Positions 43,510-53,694 of a DNA stretch of 64,000 nucleotides are shown in pieces. The notes beneath the pieces were generated by a model. That model was not told where the DNA came from and did no database searches. It was given only the letters and a program-made list of their open reading frames with translations. Source of the stretch: Methylobacterium terrae (GTDB lineage: Bacteria > Pseudomonadota > Alphaproteobacteria > Rhizobiales > Beijerinckiaceae). Location: contig NZ_CP029553.1 of the NCBI RefSeq assembly GCF_003173755.1, positions 3,174,501-3,238,500 on the forward strand, given 5' to 3'. Position 1 is the stretch's first letter; every line of letters begins with the position of its first letter. The translations under genes were made by a program, and so were the position numbers.

Positions 43510-45498
43510 ATGAAGACAGGGATCAAGGGCGGGCGACTCGCCCGGATGTCGATCAAGGCGCGGATCTTCGTCGGGTTCGGCGTCGTGCTGGCGACGACCG
43601 TCGGCGTGGCGGCGTCGGGCTACATGCTGGTGACGCAGGTCAATTCGGACTTCGCCGAGTACCAGCAGAACCGCGCCAAGACCGAGCACGTCCGCTCCGT
43701 CGACATGGCGATGATGCAGACCCGCTTCGAGCTGAGCCGCTGGCTGCAGCGCTTCGACCCGGCGGCGCTCAAGGTCGCGCGGGACTACCTCGACAAGTCC
43801 CTCGGCCTGATCGAGCGCGGCCCCGCCGTCGGGCTCTCGGCCGACGAGCTCGCGGCCAGCACCGCGATCGCCCGGGCGCTGCGCACCTACGGCGACGAGT
43901 ACGCGATCCTCGCCCGGATCAAGGAGGAGGAGACCGCGCTCCTCGGCCGCGAGATCGACCAGGCCGGCGACCAGGTCGCCGCGAGCCTGTCGCAGCGGCG
44001 CACCCGCGCCTTCGAGGCCGGCGACATCGACCAGGCCCGGATGCTGAACGGCGCCGCCGACGCGTTCCAGGCCGCCCGCGAGCAGGTGGCCCAGTTCAAG
44101 ACGACGGGGGACGCCAAGCACCTGGCGGCGGCGGGCCAGTCGGCGGGGTCGGCGCAAGCAAAGCTGCAGGCCAATGCCGACCTCACGGCGAAGATGACCG
44201 CCTGGCGCGGGGCGCTCGAGCGCGCCGCTTCGCTCTCGGCCGAGTGGGGCCGGCACCTGAAGCTCTCCCGCGCCGCCCGGGACGAGTCGATGAAGACCTC
44301 CGAGGCCCTGCTGACGGGGGTGACGCGCGAGGGGCTGGCGGCCGAGGAGGATTTCGCCCGCAGCGTCGCGCACGGCACCACGAGCTTCCTCGCCAAGGCG
44401 CTCGGCATCGTGCTCCTCGGGATCCTGATCTCGCTCCGGCTCGCCGGCTCGATCACCCGGCCGCTGCAGCGCCTCTCGGGCGCCATGGCGGCGCTCGGCG
44501 GCGGCGCCCGGACGATCGCGGTGCCGGACACGCACCGGGCCGACGAGATCGGCGCGATGGCGCGCACCGTCGCGCTGTTCCGCGACGGGCTCGTCGAATC
44601 CGAGCACCGCGACGCGATCCAGCGCCGGGACACCGACGCCAAGGTGGAGCGGGCGCGCCACCTCGAGGCGCTGACCCGGGGCTTCGAGGGCAAGGTCTCG
44701 GCCCTGATCGCGAGCCTGACCGCGGCGGCGGGGGAGATGGAGGGGGCGGCCCGCTCGATGTCGCACTCGGCCGCCGAGGCCTCGAGCCTGTCGGCGGGCG
44801 TGGCGGAGGCGGCGAGCCAGACCTCGGCCAATGTCGGGGGCGTGGCGAGCGCGACGGACGAGCTGTCCGCCAACATCGACGAGATCGTGGGGCAGGTCGC
44901 CCGGTCCTCGGTCATCGCCGGCCGCGCCGACGCGGAGGCCGCGCGCACCGAGGCGACGATCCGGGCGCTGGCGGCGGGCGCGCAGCAGATCGGCGACGTG
45001 GTCCAGCTCATCACCAGCATCGCCGGGCGGACCAACCTTCTCGCGCTCAACGCCACGATCGAGGCGGCGCGGGCCGGCGAGGCGGGTCGCGGCTTCGCGG
45101 TGGTGGCCGCCGAGGTCAAGGACCTCGCCACCCGCACCGCGCGGGCGACCGACGAGATCGCCGGCCAGATCGGCAGCATCCAGGCCCAGACGACGCAGGC
45201 GGTCCAGGCGATCGAGACGATCGGCGGCACGATCCGCGACATGAACGCCATCGCCACCGGGGTCGCGACCGCGATGGAGCGTCAGAGCGCCGCCACCGGC
45301 GAGATCGCCCGCAACGTCCAGCACGCCGCCCACAGCACGCAGGTGGTCTCAGGGCACATCGACGCGGTGCAGCAGGGCGCCGACCGCACCGGCGGCACCG
45401 CCCACCAGGTGCTGCGCGCCGCCCGGGACCTCGCGCAGCAGGCCGCGACGCTCGAGCGCGAGATCGGCGGGTTCGTGACGGAGATCAAGGCGGCGTAG
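43510..45498 (+). CDS. Methyl-accepting chemotaxis protein
   Basis: A 662-residue chemoreceptor. Membrane segments at about 18-38 and 297-316 flank a helical periplasmic sensor domain (probably a four- or eight-helix bundle; the sequence is Ala/Arg/Asp-rich with heptad-like spacing). HAMP (about 317-370) and MA signalling domains (about 400-655) follow, with the contact tip [19 protein letters not shown] near 507. No CheR-tethering tail. It follows the fliF operon and has its own CtrA-like box, so it may be expressed with the flagellum. Confidence 0.93.
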   Translation: MKTGIKGGRLARMSIKARIFVGFGVVLATTVGVAASGYMLVTQVNSDFAEYQQNRAKTEHVRSVDMAMMQTRFELSRWLQRFDPAALKVARDYLDKSLGLIERGPAVGLSADELAASTAIARALRTYGDEYAILARIKEEETALLGREIDQAGDQVAASLSQRRTRAFEAGDIDQARMLNGAADAFQAAREQVAQFKTTGDAKHLAAAGQSAGSAQAKLQANADLTAKMTAWRGALERAASLSAEWGRHLKLSRAARDESMKTSEALLTGVTREGLAAEEDFARSVAHGTTSFLAKALGIVLLGILISLRLAGSITRPLQRLSGAMAALGGGARTIAVPDTHRADEIGAMARTVALFRDGLVESEHRDAIQRRDTDAKVERARHLEALTRGFEGKVSALIASLTAAAGEMEGAARSMSHSAAEASSLSAGVAEAASQTSANVGGVASATDELSANIDEIVGQVARSSVIAGRADAEAARTEATIRALAAGAQQIGDVVQLITSIAGRTNLLALNATIEAARAGEAGRGFAVVAAEVKDLATRTARATDEIAGQIGSIQAQTTQAVQAIETIGGTIRDMNAIATGVATAMERQSAATGEIARNVQHAAHSTQVVSGHIDAVQQGADRTGGTAHQVLRAARDLAQQAATLEREIGGFVTEIKAA

Positions 45499-45601
45499 CG
45501 CCGTCGACCTATCTGCCGCCCTCCCGTGTCGTGACGGACTCCGCCGTCGCGGCCCCGGAACGGCGCGGAGGCTGTGCCTTCGGTCGGGTTCGATCGTCCG
45601 C

Positions 45602-45853
45602 CTAATGCGCCTGCAACCGCGGGATCGCGTCCGCGAACCGCGCGATCGGCAGGAAGACGCTGAAGCGGCGCTCCTTGTCCTCGACGTGGATGATCGCCTC
45701 CTTCCACTCGGGCTCGCGGCAGGCGCGCCGCTTCAGCAGCACCGCGATATGCGCCGAACAGGTGATGATCTCGTGCGGCTCCTCGAGCTCGACGCCGCGG
45801 GTGTCCCGGATGAGACGGCTGCCGACCTGGAAATGGAAGTAGTAGCAGGACAT
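45602..45853 (-). CDS. DUF6894-type small protein
   Basis: An 83-residue protein beginning MSCYYFHFQVGSRLIRDTRGVEL, the pattern of the DUF6894 family found in many copies in Methylobacterium and relatives. These begin with YYFH or RYFF, then an acidic D-x-x-G-x-E/D-L turn. The remainder (EWKEAIIHVEDKERRFSVFLP) is a second beta-rich segment. Function is unknown. It stands alone between the chemoreceptor and the ABC transporter genes. Confidence 0.75.
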   Translation of the reverse strand: MSCYYFHFQVGSRLIRDTRGVELEEPHEIITCSAHIAVLLKRRACREPEWKEAIIHVEDKERRFSVFLPIARFADAIPRLQAH

Positions 45854-45974
45854 TCCGCTCTCTCCTGGGGCTGGCTGTCCTGCACGAGTACGGCCCCTGG
45901 TCTCCGGCTGCCTTAACCCGAGTCAAGCGTTTTTCGATTCCCGCCTCGGCGCGGGCGGTCTCGTCCTGCACCGC

Positions 45975-47498
45975 CTACAGGTAGCCGGTGCCGGCTTCCG
46001 CCGCGAAGCGGTCGGGCGGGCCCTCCCAGACGATGCGGGCGTGCTCCAGCACGTAGACCCGGTCGGCGTGCGGCAGCGCGAAGGTGACGTTCTGCTCGCC
46101 CAGCAGCACCGTGATCGGCGTGGTCTGGCGCAGGCGCTCGAGCGCCTTCGAGAGCTGCTCCAGGATCACCGGCGCGAGGCCGAGCGTCGGCTCGTCGAGG
46201 ATCAGGAGGCGTGGCTTCATCATCAGGGCGCGGGCGATGGTGAGCATCTGCTGCTCTCCCCCCGAGAGGGTGCGGGCCATCTGGCCGCCGCGGCTCTTGA
46301 GGATCGGAAACAGCTCGAACAGCCATTCGAGCTGGCGCGCGCTCTCGGCCTTGGGGAGGTGCTGGCCGCCGAGGTCGAGGTTCTCGCGCACGCTCATCTC
46401 GCCGAACAGCTCGCGGGTTTCCGGCACCTGGACGATGCCCCCCTTGGCGATGCTCGCCGGCGTGCGCCTCGCCAGCGACTCGCCGGCGAAGCTGATCCTG
46501 CCGGAATGCGGGACGAGGCCGGAGATCGCGTTGAACAGGGTCGTCTTGCCGGCGCCGTTGAGGCCGACCACCGAGACGAACTCGCCCTCGTGCACGTGCA
46601 GGCCGACCCCGCGCAGGGCCTGGGCCTTGCCGTAGAGCACGTCGAGCCCCTCGACCTTGATGAGCGGCTCGCCGGAGAAGCTGGCTTCCGGCCGCGCCGC
46701 CGTCTCGATGCTGCCGCCGAGATAGACCCGGCGCACGGTCTCGTTGCGCATCACCTCGGCGGCGGTCCCCTCGGCGACGCGCTCGCCGAGATACATCGCG
46801 AAGACCCGGTCGACGAGGGCCGACACGCTCTTCACGTTGTGGTCGACGAGGAGCACCGCCTTGCCCTCGTCGCGAAAGCCGCGGATCAGGGCGGAGAAAT
46901 CCGCGACCTCGCCGGAGGTGAGCCCCGCGAAGGGCTCGTCGACGAGCACGACCTGCGGATCGCGGGCGATCGCCTTGGCGAGCTCCATCCGGCGCAGGTC
47001 GGCGAAGGGCAGGGTGCCGGGGCGCCGGTCCATCACGGCCCCGAGGCCCACCCGCTCGGCGATGGCCCGCGCCCGCGTCTCGACGCCCGGATCGGCGAAG
47101 AGCCGGATCAGGCTGTCGGGCAGGAGCGCGAGCTTGATGTTCTCCAGCACCGTCTGCCGGTGGAGCGGCCGGGAGTGCTGGAAGACGAGGCCGACGCCGG
47201 CGCGCGCCACCCGGTGCGAGGGCCAGCCGGCGATCTCGGCGCCGTCGAGCCGGATGCTGCCGGCATTCGGCCGCTCCAGCCCCATGATGAGCTTCATCAC
47301 CGTGGACTTGCCCGAGCCGTTCGGCCCGATCAGCCCGACGATCTCGCCGGCCCGCACGGTGAAGCCGATCGATTTCGCCGCGACGAGGCCGCCGTAGCGC
47401 TTGGTCAGCCCCTCGACCGCCAGCAGCGGCGGGGCGGCGTCCGGCGCGGGGCGCGCGGCGGAGGGCAGGGGGGAGGAGGCGAGGCCGGCCGCACTCAT
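45975..47498 (-). CDS. Fused LivG-LivF ATPase of a branched-chain-type ABC importer
   Basis: A 507-residue protein containing two ABC ATPase domains that are normally separate (LivG and LivF). Domain 1 (25-265): Walker A GPNGSGKST (58-66), Walker B VVLVDEP (183-189), but the signature position reads LPFADLRR (163-170), not LSGGQ or LSYGQ. Domain 2 (275-507): Walker A GLNGAGKTT (312-320), canonical signature LSGGEQQ (411-417), Walker B LLILDEP. Asymmetric ABC pairs with one degenerate signature are known elsewhere. It energises the LivH/LivM pore encoded upstream. Confidence 0.9.
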   Translation of the reverse strand: MSAAGLASSPLPSAARPAPDAAPPLLAVEGLTKRYGGLVAAKSIGFTVRAGEIVGLIGPNGSGKSTVMKLIMGLERPNAGSIRLDGAEIAGWPSHRVARAGVGLVFQHSRPLHRQTVLENIKLALLPDSLIRLFADPGVETRARAIAERVGLGAVMDRRPGTLPFADLRRMELAKAIARDPQVVLVDEPFAGLTSGEVADFSALIRGFRDEGKAVLLVDHNVKSVSALVDRVFAMYLGERVAEGTAAEVMRNETVRRVYLGGSIETAARPEASFSGEPLIKVEGLDVLYGKAQALRGVGLHVHEGEFVSVVGLNGAGKTTLFNAISGLVPHSGRISFAGESLARRTPASIAKGGIVQVPETRELFGEMSVRENLDLGGQHLPKAESARQLEWLFELFPILKSRGGQMARTLSGGEQQMLTIARALMMKPRLLILDEPTLGLAPVILEQLSKALERLRQTTPITVLLGEQNVTFALPHADRVYVLEHARIVWEGPPDRFAAEAGTGYL

Positions 47499-47532
47499 GA
47501 ACGCAACCCTTGTGACGCGAATGACGTGGGCA

Positions 47533-48459
47533 TCAGGCGTGCCGCCCCTGCCGGGTGAGGATCCCGAGGAGGCCTGCCGGCACGAACAGGATGACGGCGA
47601 GCGCCGCGGCCGAGACCACGAAGGTCGAGAGCGAGCCCAGCGGCCGCAGCAGCTCGCCGGCGGCGATCAGGAACACCGCGCCGAGCACCCCGCCCACGAT
47701 GGTGCGCCGCCCGCCGAGCACCGCCCCGATGATGACCTGGACGCCGACCGAGACGTCGACCAGCGTGCCGACCGAGGCGGTGCCCATGTAGAAGACGAAC
47801 AGCGCGCCCGCGAGCCCGGAGAACACCGCGCTGACGCAGAACGCCGCGAGCTTGTGCTTGGCGACGTTGAAGCCGAGCGCGCCGGCCTCGACCGGGTCCT
47901 GCCCGCTCGCCTGCAGGATCAGCCCGACCGGCGAGACCGCGATGGCGTAGAGGATGAGCCCGCTCACCCCCATGAAGCCGAGCGCGATCCAGTAGTTGGT
48001 GGCGGCGTCGATGCTGATGACGTCGGGCACGGTGAGCCCGATCTCGCCGCCGGTGGTGTCGGCGAAGACGACGATCAGGTTCTGCAGGATCAGCACCGCG
48101 ACGACGGTGGTGAGGCCGAAATACGGGCCCCGCACCCGGAGCGCCGGCAGGGCCAGGACGAGGCCGCCGATCACCGCCGCGACCGTGCCGGCCAGCAGGC
48201 AGAGCGGGATGCCGACGCCGTGTCCGTTGAGGATGCCGGCGGTGTAGGCCCCGAGACCGATCAGGAAGGTCGGCCCGAAATTGACCTCGCCGGCGAAGCC
48301 GAACAGCAGGTCCCAGGCCATCGAGAACACGCCGAAGTAATACGCGACGGTGAGGAGCCCGAGGATGTAGCCCGAGACCCAGAGCGGCAGCACGCTGGCG
48401 AGCGCGAGGCCGATCAGGCAGAGCCAGAACAGCGGATTGCGGAGAGTCTTGGCGAGCAT
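47533..48459 (-). CDS. livM: Branched-chain-type ABC importer permease (LivM)
   Basis: A 308-residue inner-membrane permease with about nine to ten segments. It shows the LivM pattern (FGFAGEVNFGPTFLIGLGAY, LALPALRVRGPYFGLTTV, GLAGALFVFYMGTASVG). ATG 48459 (MLAKTL) is preferred to an upstream in-frame ATG at 48543 that would overlap unrelated leader sequence. It is 49 bases after livH and 34 bases before the fused ATPase gene. Substrate cannot be assigned; branched-chain amino acids, amides and aromatic acids are all known for the family. Confidence 0.9.
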   Translation of the reverse strand: MLAKTLRNPLFWLCLIGLALASVLPLWVSGYILGLLTVAYYFGVFSMAWDLLFGFAGEVNFGPTFLIGLGAYTAGILNGHGVGIPLCLLAGTVAAVIGGLVLALPALRVRGPYFGLTTVVAVLILQNLIVVFADTTGGEIGLTVPDVISIDAATNYWIALGFMGVSGLILYAIAVSPVGLILQASGQDPVEAGALGFNVAKHKLAAFCVSAVFSGLAGALFVFYMGTASVGTLVDVSVGVQVIIGAVLGGRRTIVGGVLGAVFLIAAGELLRPLGSLSTFVVSAAALAVILFVPAGLLGILTRQGRHA

Positions 48460-48508
48460 GGGGCCTCTTGCGGAAAAGAGGTGAGGCGAGATCGGGTGAA
48501 GCCCGGCG

Positions 48509-49384
48509 TCAGCGGCGCCCGAGCAGGCCTTGCGGGCGGACATACATCACGGCGACGAGGAGCAGCAGCGCCGGGATCGTCCGGTAGGCCGGGGAGACGA
48601 GGTAGGCGGTGAGCGTCTCGAGGTAGCCGACGACGTAGGCCGCGATCAGCGAGCCCGAGACGCTCCCCAAGCCCCCCAGCACCACGATCGAGAAGGCGCT
48701 GGCGGTGAGCGGGCCGACGCTGTAGCTCGACACGCCGAGGAACTGGCCGAGCAGCACCCCGGCGATGCCCGCGAGCACGCCGTAGATGAGCCAGATCGCG
48801 ACGTAGATCCTGGACAGCTCGAAGCCCAAGAGCGTCACGCCGCGGGGGTTCATCGAGGCCGCGAGCAGCACCTTGCCGGTGCGGGTGCGGTTGACCAAGA
48901 GCCACAGGAGCCCGATCGTCGCCCAGCACACCACCGCGGTGAAGACCTGGTTCCACGGCGTGCGCACGCCCGCGATGGTGACGACGCCCTCGACGATCGG
49001 CATCACCGTCTTGGCGTTGCTGGTGAACAGGTAGGCGATGAACTCCTGGATCATGATGCCCCAGAGCAGCGTGCCGGTGAGGATGAAGATCTCCTTCTCC
49101 TCCGGCGGAATCGCCCGGGACCTGTCGATCGGCCGCACCACCACGCCGTAGGTGGCGAGCGTGAGCCCCGTGCACACCGCGACGCCCGCGGCGGCGCCGG
49201 CGTAGGAGCCGAGGCCGTACTCGCTCGACGCCGCCCAGGCCACCACCGCGGCGGTGACCATGAGCGCCCCGTGCGAGAGGTTGAGCACCCCCGAGACGCC
49301 GAAGATGAGGGTGAAGCCGGTGGCGCCGAGCGCGTAGAGCGCCGAGATGGCGAAGCCGTCGATGAGGATCTGGATCGCGGTCAT
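48509..49384 (-). CDS. livH: Branched-chain-type ABC importer permease (LivH)
   Basis: A 291-residue inner-membrane permease. The N-terminal segment ISALYALGATGFTLIFGVSG followed by VLNLSHGALMV is the LivH signature; VVLGGLGSVSGSLIAAYVVG near the C-terminus is also typical. It is the first permease gene of the cluster. A palindromic repeat (49426-49603) lies between it and the binding-protein gene. Confidence 0.92.
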   Translation of the reverse strand: MTAIQILIDGFAISALYALGATGFTLIFGVSGVLNLSHGALMVTAAVVAWAASSEYGLGSYAGAAAGVAVCTGLTLATYGVVVRPIDRSRAIPPEEKEIFILTGTLLWGIMIQEFIAYLFTSNAKTVMPIVEGVVTIAGVRTPWNQVFTAVVCWATIGLLWLLVNRTRTGKVLLAASMNPRGVTLLGFELSRIYVAIWLIYGVLAGIAGVLLGQFLGVSSYSVGPLTASAFSIVVLGGLGSVSGSLIAAYVVGYLETLTAYLVSPAYRTIPALLLLVAVMYVRPQGLLGRR

Positions 49385-49425
49385 GGGGCTCGCTTGGGCA
49401 AGTCGTGGCGAGACGCGCGCGAACT

Positions 49426-49603
49426 CCCCTCTCCCGAGTGGGAGAGGGGTCGGGGGATCGAAGATCCCGCGTGAGGGTGGCGCGGGCTCAGGATGGAACT
49501 CAACCGTTCAGCTGCCAGCACGACGGCCACAGTTTCATACTGAAGCGCGCCACCCTCGCGCGATCTTCGATCGTCCCTACCCCTCTCCCACTCGGGAGAG
49601 GGG
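49426..49603. repeat. MITE-like palindromic element, copy C
   Basis: Long imperfect inverted arms: 49426-49484 and 49546-49603 (about 58 bases each, with the inner parts GATCGAAGATC and GATCTTCGATC). The centre contains GCTGCCAGCACGACG, shared with copy A at 18076-18255. It sits between the binding-protein gene and livH, and as RNA would form a strong hairpin within the operon transcript. Confidence 0.75.
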
Positions 49604-49643
49604 ATCCCGCGCTGGCTGGATCGGGGGTCAGTTCAAGGTGGGC

Positions 49644-50909
49644 TCAGTTCGCCGCCGTGCCCGCCTTGACGAAGCTCGGGAAGGTCATCTTCCCGTTGGC
49701 GACGGTCGAGGGCCAGATCGCCAGCTGCTTGCCGTCCTGCCACTGCATCATCATGCCCGAGACGAGGCCCGGGCCGTACTTGATCGAGTGGGTGAACTCG
49801 TCGTCCTTGCCGTAGAACTGGATGCGCCCGAGGGTGCCCTCCCAGTCGGTCGTCTCGAGCGCCTCGACGAGCTTGTCGGGATCGGTCGAGCCGGCCCGCT
49901 TCACCGCGTCGGCGATGTAGTAGACCTCGTCGTAGGCGGTGTAGCCGGCATATCCCGGATAGCTGCCGTACTTGGCCTTGAACGCCTCGGCGAAGGGCGC
50001 GGTCTTCGGCGTCACGTTGGTGCCGGGGGCGGCGAACATCTCGAACAGCACGCCCTCCGTCGCGCCATTCGTCTCCTTCCAGAACGTGGCGTTGGTCGCC
50101 TGCGAGGCGATGCCGACCATCGGGATCGGCACCTGCTGGCTGCGCCACTGCACCGTCGGCTGCACGCCGACATGCGAGATGCCGGTGACGATCACGTCGG
50201 GCTTGGCGCCCTCGATGCGGCTGAAGATCGGGTTGAAGTCGGTCGTGCTCGGCGAGAACCGGATGTGGTCGAGCACCTTGAGGCCGGCCTTCGGCAGGCA
50301 CTCCTTGTAGCCCTCGTCGAGCGGCTTCGTCCACGCCGCGTCCTCGCTCATGATGACGGCGGTCTTCATCTGGCGGCCCTCGGCCAGGATCGCCTTGGCG
50401 GCGTCGCAGACGGCCTGGGACTGCGCCTTCGAGGTCAGGTAGCCGTGGAAGGAGTACTTGTAGCGGGCGTAGTCCTTGTGGACGTTGAGCGGGATCTCGT
50501 TCGAGGCCGCGCCCGGGGTGATGAAGGGCAGCTTCAGGCGGGCCGACCAGGGCTGGAGGGCCAGCACCACCTCGCTGATGTAGCTGGCGATGACGGCGTG
50601 GGCCTTGTCCTCGCTCGCCGCGCGCTGGAAGGCGCGGACCGAGTCGGCGGCCGAGCTCTTGTTGTCGTAGGTGATGATCTCGATCTTGCGGCCGTCCATG
50701 CCGCCCTTGGCGTTGATCTCGTCGGCGGCGAGCTGGGCGGCCTGGGGAATCGCCGCACCGGCGATCGCCTGCGCCTCCGCGATCACCGCGATGCGGATCG
50801 GATCGGCGGCCTGAACGGTCGAGAGCGAGGCATTGGCGGCCAACAGAATGGTCGAACCAAGCAACGCGCGGACGAGCCGCCGCCTGGCGACGGATGCGCA
50901 CTCCAGCAT
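49644..50909 (-). CDS. Branched-chain-type ABC importer substrate-binding protein
   Basis: A 421-residue periplasmic protein of the LivJ/Peripla_BP_6 family. The signal region is VRALLGSTILLAANASLS, with cleavage near VQA-A. The mature part follows the family pattern: AAQLAADEINAKGGMDGRKI, EIITYDNKSSAADSVRAFQR, FITPGAASNEI, and KAKYGSYPGYAGYTAYDEVY. First gene of the importer cluster. The intervening hairpin element may allow more binding protein than permease to be made. Confidence 0.9.
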   Translation of the reverse strand: MLECASVARRRLVRALLGSTILLAANASLSTVQAADPIRIAVIAEAQAIAGAAIPQAAQLAADEINAKGGMDGRKIEIITYDNKSSAADSVRAFQRAASEDKAHAVIASYISEVVLALQPWSARLKLPFITPGAASNEIPLNVHKDYARYKYSFHGYLTSKAQSQAVCDAAKAILAEGRQMKTAVIMSEDAAWTKPLDEGYKECLPKAGLKVLDHIRFSPSTTDFNPIFSRIEGAKPDVIVTGISHVGVQPTVQWRSQQVPIPMVGIASQATNATFWKETNGATEGVLFEMFAAPGTNVTPKTAPFAEAFKAKYGSYPGYAGYTAYDEVYYIADAVKRAGSTDPDKLVEALETTDWEGTLGRIQFYGKDDEFTHSIKYGPGLVSGMMMQWQDGKQLAIWPSTVANGKMTFPSFVKAGTAAN

Positions 50910-51141
50910 GACGTTCCCTCTTCCGGCCGCTGTTTGATTGATGGCGTCGCGGCTCGGGCCGGGAGTGTAACGGCAGTGGGATCGATCACAAGATGCTGAA
51001 CGTGATCGGGTGGCGGGGACCAGGGATTACGGCGCGAGCCATCACGTGGGTGCATGGCTGCGCGCCCTGCCGGATCTCCGGACGGTCGGGCGCTTCCGCG
51101 ACGGCGCGGGGCACCCGGGCGACGCGGATCCGTCCGCGCCG
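50910..51141. other. Intergenic region between the binding-protein and c-di-GMP genes
   Basis: About 230 bases with no gene. The part nearest 50909 is presumably the promoter of the importer operon (minus strand). No strong motif was identified. Confidence 0.4.
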
Positions 51142-53559
51142 TCACGCCCCCAGCATCGGCGCCACCGCGTCGGCCGGGACCGGCCGGCTGATGAGGTAGC
51201 CCTGCACCTCGGTGCAGCCGGCCGCGCGCAGGTGGGCGAGCTGCTCCTCGGTCTCGACGCCCTCGGCGGTGGTCGTCATGCCGAGGCTGTCGGCCAGCGT
51301 CGTCACCGCCCGCACGATGGCCAGCGCGTCCGGGCGCACGGAGAGGTCGGCCACGAAGGAGCGGTCGATCTTGATCTTGTCGAACGGGAACGCCCGCAGG
51401 TAGCCGAGGGACGAGTACCCGGTGCCGAAATCGTCCATGGCGATGCGCACCCCGAGCCGCTTGAGCCGGTGGAGGATCGCGAGCGTCGATTCGCTGTCCT
51501 GCAGGAGCACGCCCTCGGTGATCTCGAGCTCGAGCCGGCGCGGGTCGAGGCCCGCGTCGCGCAGGGCCGCGATCACCACGGCGTCGATGTCGCCGCCGCG
51601 GAACTGCACCGGCGAGAGGTTGACCGAGACCCGGACTCCTTCCGGCCAGCGCGCCGCCTCGCGGCAGGCCTGGCGCAGCACCCACTCGCCGAGCGGCACG
51701 ATCATGCCGGTCTCCTCGGCGACCGGCACGAAGGCGGCGGGGCTCACCACGCCGCGGACCGGATGGTGCCAGCGCAGGAGCGCCTCGAATCCGGCGATCC
51801 GGTCGCCGGAGAGGCCGAGGAACGGCTGGAACGCGAGGGCGAAGTGCTGCTCGGCCAGCGCGGTCCTGAGGTCGATCTCGACGGTCCGCCGCGCCTGGAT
51901 CGCCACGTCCATGGCGGGCTCGAAGAAGCGGTGGGTGCCCCGGCCCTCGGCCTTGGCGCGGTAGAGCGCCAGGTCGGCGGCCCGCATCAGCCCCTCGGGA
52001 TCCTGCCCGTCCGCCGGGGCGAGGGCGAGGCCGACGCTGAGGCCCACGGCGATGCGCTTGCCGTCGATGTCGTAGTCGCGCCCCACCGCGGCGATCAGCC
52101 GGCCGGCGAGGCGCCCGGCCCGGAAGCGCGAGGTCGGCGTCAGGACGACGGCGAACTCGTCGCCGCCCAACCGCGCCAGGGTGGCGAGCCCGGTCCCGGC
52201 CTCGTCGCGGATCTCGGCGGCCAGCCGGGCCGCCACCTGGCGCAGGAGCTTGTCGCCGACGGCGTGGCCGAGGGTGTCGTTGACCGTCTTGAAGCGGTCG
52301 AGGTCGAGGCAGAGAACCGCCGTCCCCCCGCCGCCGCGCCCCAGGGCGTCGGCCAGGCCCTCGTGCAGCAGGGCGCGGTTGGGCAGGCCGGTCAGCGCGT
52401 CGTGGCGCGCCATGTGGACGATCTGGGCCTCGGCGCGCTTGGCCGCGGTGACGTCCTCGTGGACGGTCACGAAGCCGCCCTCCGGCGTCGGCGCGTAGGT
52501 CACAGCGATGACCCGTCCGTCGACGAGGGTCTGGTCGAGGCGGTAGCGGGTGCGGGTGGCCAGCCGCACGCTCACCTGCCGCCAGGCCTCCTCCGGCGCG
52601 AGGCCGGGGAAGTTGCCGGCCTCGGTGCGCCGGTGGATCAGCTCCTCGGCGGTGATGCCCGGATGCACCGTCTCGGGCGACAGGCCGTAGAGGTCGAGGA
52701 ACTGCCGGTTGACGACCGTCACCCGGTGCTCGGCGTCGAACAGGACGAGGCCGTGCGACATGTGAGTCAGCGCGTGGTCGAGACGGCGGTTCTGCTCGGC
52801 CAGGGCCGCGTCGGCGCGCGCCCGGTCGGTCGCGTCCTCGTGCACCACCATGGTGCTGCCGTCCGGCAGCGGCGCGATGGTGGTCCTGAGCAGGAGGCCG
52901 CTCGGCAGCAGCCGCTCGCGCTGCAGCCGGACCCGCCGGCCGACGCGCTCGGCGACGAAGGCGCACGCCTCGTCGGGGGTCAGGCCCGGATAGTTGCCGA
53001 GACGGGCACTGGCACGGATCATCGTCTCGATCGGCGTGCCGGGGCGCATCAGACCGGCCGGCAGATCGTAGAGGTCGCGCAGGCGGTCGTTGAAGGCGAT
53101 GAGCCGCAGGTCGGCGTCGAACACGCTGACGCCGATCGGCATGTTCTCCACCGCCGCCGCGAAGCGCCGCGCCTGCGCCTCCAGGCAGCGCGCCTGCGCC
53201 TCGAGGCAGCGCGCCCGTTCGTCGGGGCCGGCCGGCGATCCCGGGACCTCGGCGCAGACGCCGCGCCACCCTGCGATCGATCCGTCCGGCGCATGACGCG
53301 GCGCCCCGCCGAAGCGGAACCAGCGGGTCCGCCCGTCGCGGTGCCGGTGGGCGAGGACGTGGTCCCGGAACGGCGCGCGGCCGCGAAGCGGCGCGTCGTC
53401 CGGAGGCCCGTCGCCGTCGAGACCCGGCCAGGGTCGCCCGATCGGCGCCGCCTCGCCGGTCAGCGCCGCGTAGCGCCCCCGCACCGCCGTCAGCCGCAGG
53501 TCCGCATCGGTCTCCCAGGACCAGTCGGCGGCGATGGTGTCGAGGTCGTCGGGCAGCAT
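51142..53559 (-). CDS. Triple-PAS GGDEF-EAL c-di-GMP turnover protein
   Basis: An 805-residue cytoplasmic protein with no membrane segment. Three PAS-type domains come first (about 8-110, ADWSWETDADLRL; 134-245, NMPIGVSVFDADLRLIAFND; 265-375, HMSHGLVLFDAEHRVTVVN). GGDEF follows (RLGGDEF near 465) and then EAL (EALLRWHHP near 590; EITE; DDFGTGYSSL; AEGVETEEQ). Both active-site sets appear intact. A short CLEAQAR tandem repeat forms a helix between PAS 1 and 2. ATG 53559 is preferred to 53661, where no domain begins. It probably senses a cytoplasmic signal and sets c-di-GMP. Confidence 0.9.
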   Translation of the reverse strand: MLPDDLDTIAADWSWETDADLRLTAVRGRYAALTGEAAPIGRPWPGLDGDGPPDDAPLRGRAPFRDHVLAHRHRDGRTRWFRFGGAPRHAPDGSIAGWRGVCAEVPGSPAGPDERARCLEAQARCLEAQARRFAAAVENMPIGVSVFDADLRLIAFNDRLRDLYDLPAGLMRPGTPIETMIRASARLGNYPGLTPDEACAFVAERVGRRVRLQRERLLPSGLLLRTTIAPLPDGSTMVVHEDATDRARADAALAEQNRRLDHALTHMSHGLVLFDAEHRVTVVNRQFLDLYGLSPETVHPGITAEELIHRRTEAGNFPGLAPEEAWRQVSVRLATRTRYRLDQTLVDGRVIAVTYAPTPEGGFVTVHEDVTAAKRAEAQIVHMARHDALTGLPNRALLHEGLADALGRGGGGTAVLCLDLDRFKTVNDTLGHAVGDKLLRQVAARLAAEIRDEAGTGLATLARLGGDEFAVVLTPTSRFRAGRLAGRLIAAVGRDYDIDGKRIAVGLSVGLALAPADGQDPEGLMRAADLALYRAKAEGRGTHRFFEPAMDVAIQARRTVEIDLRTALAEQHFALAFQPFLGLSGDRIAGFEALLRWHHPVRGVVSPAAFVPVAEETGMIVPLGEWVLRQACREAARWPEGVRVSVNLSPVQFRGGDIDAVVIAALRDAGLDPRRLELEITEGVLLQDSESTLAILHRLKRLGVRIAMDDFGTGYSSLGYLRAFPFDKIKIDRSFVADLSVRPDALAIVRAVTTLADSLGMTTTAEGVETEEQLAHLRAAGCTEVQGYLISRPVPADAVAPMLGA

Positions 53560-53694
53560 GAAGCGGTCTTCTGCGAGCCCTCGATGGTTCTCACAAAATC
53601 GCTGAGATTTCGTTTCGCGTGGTGTGGAGCGCGACGAGGCCTGCGATCCGGCGCGCGGCACGCTCCCGGCGCGGCACCGGCCCGGCGGCCGGGC

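Noticed and set aside
45914..45929. TTAACCCGAGTCAAG before the DUF6894 gene as a CtrA-like box
   Set aside because: The second half (CAAG) differs at two positions; on the minus strand a TTGACT -35 element is visible instead, but its -10 is too weak to call.
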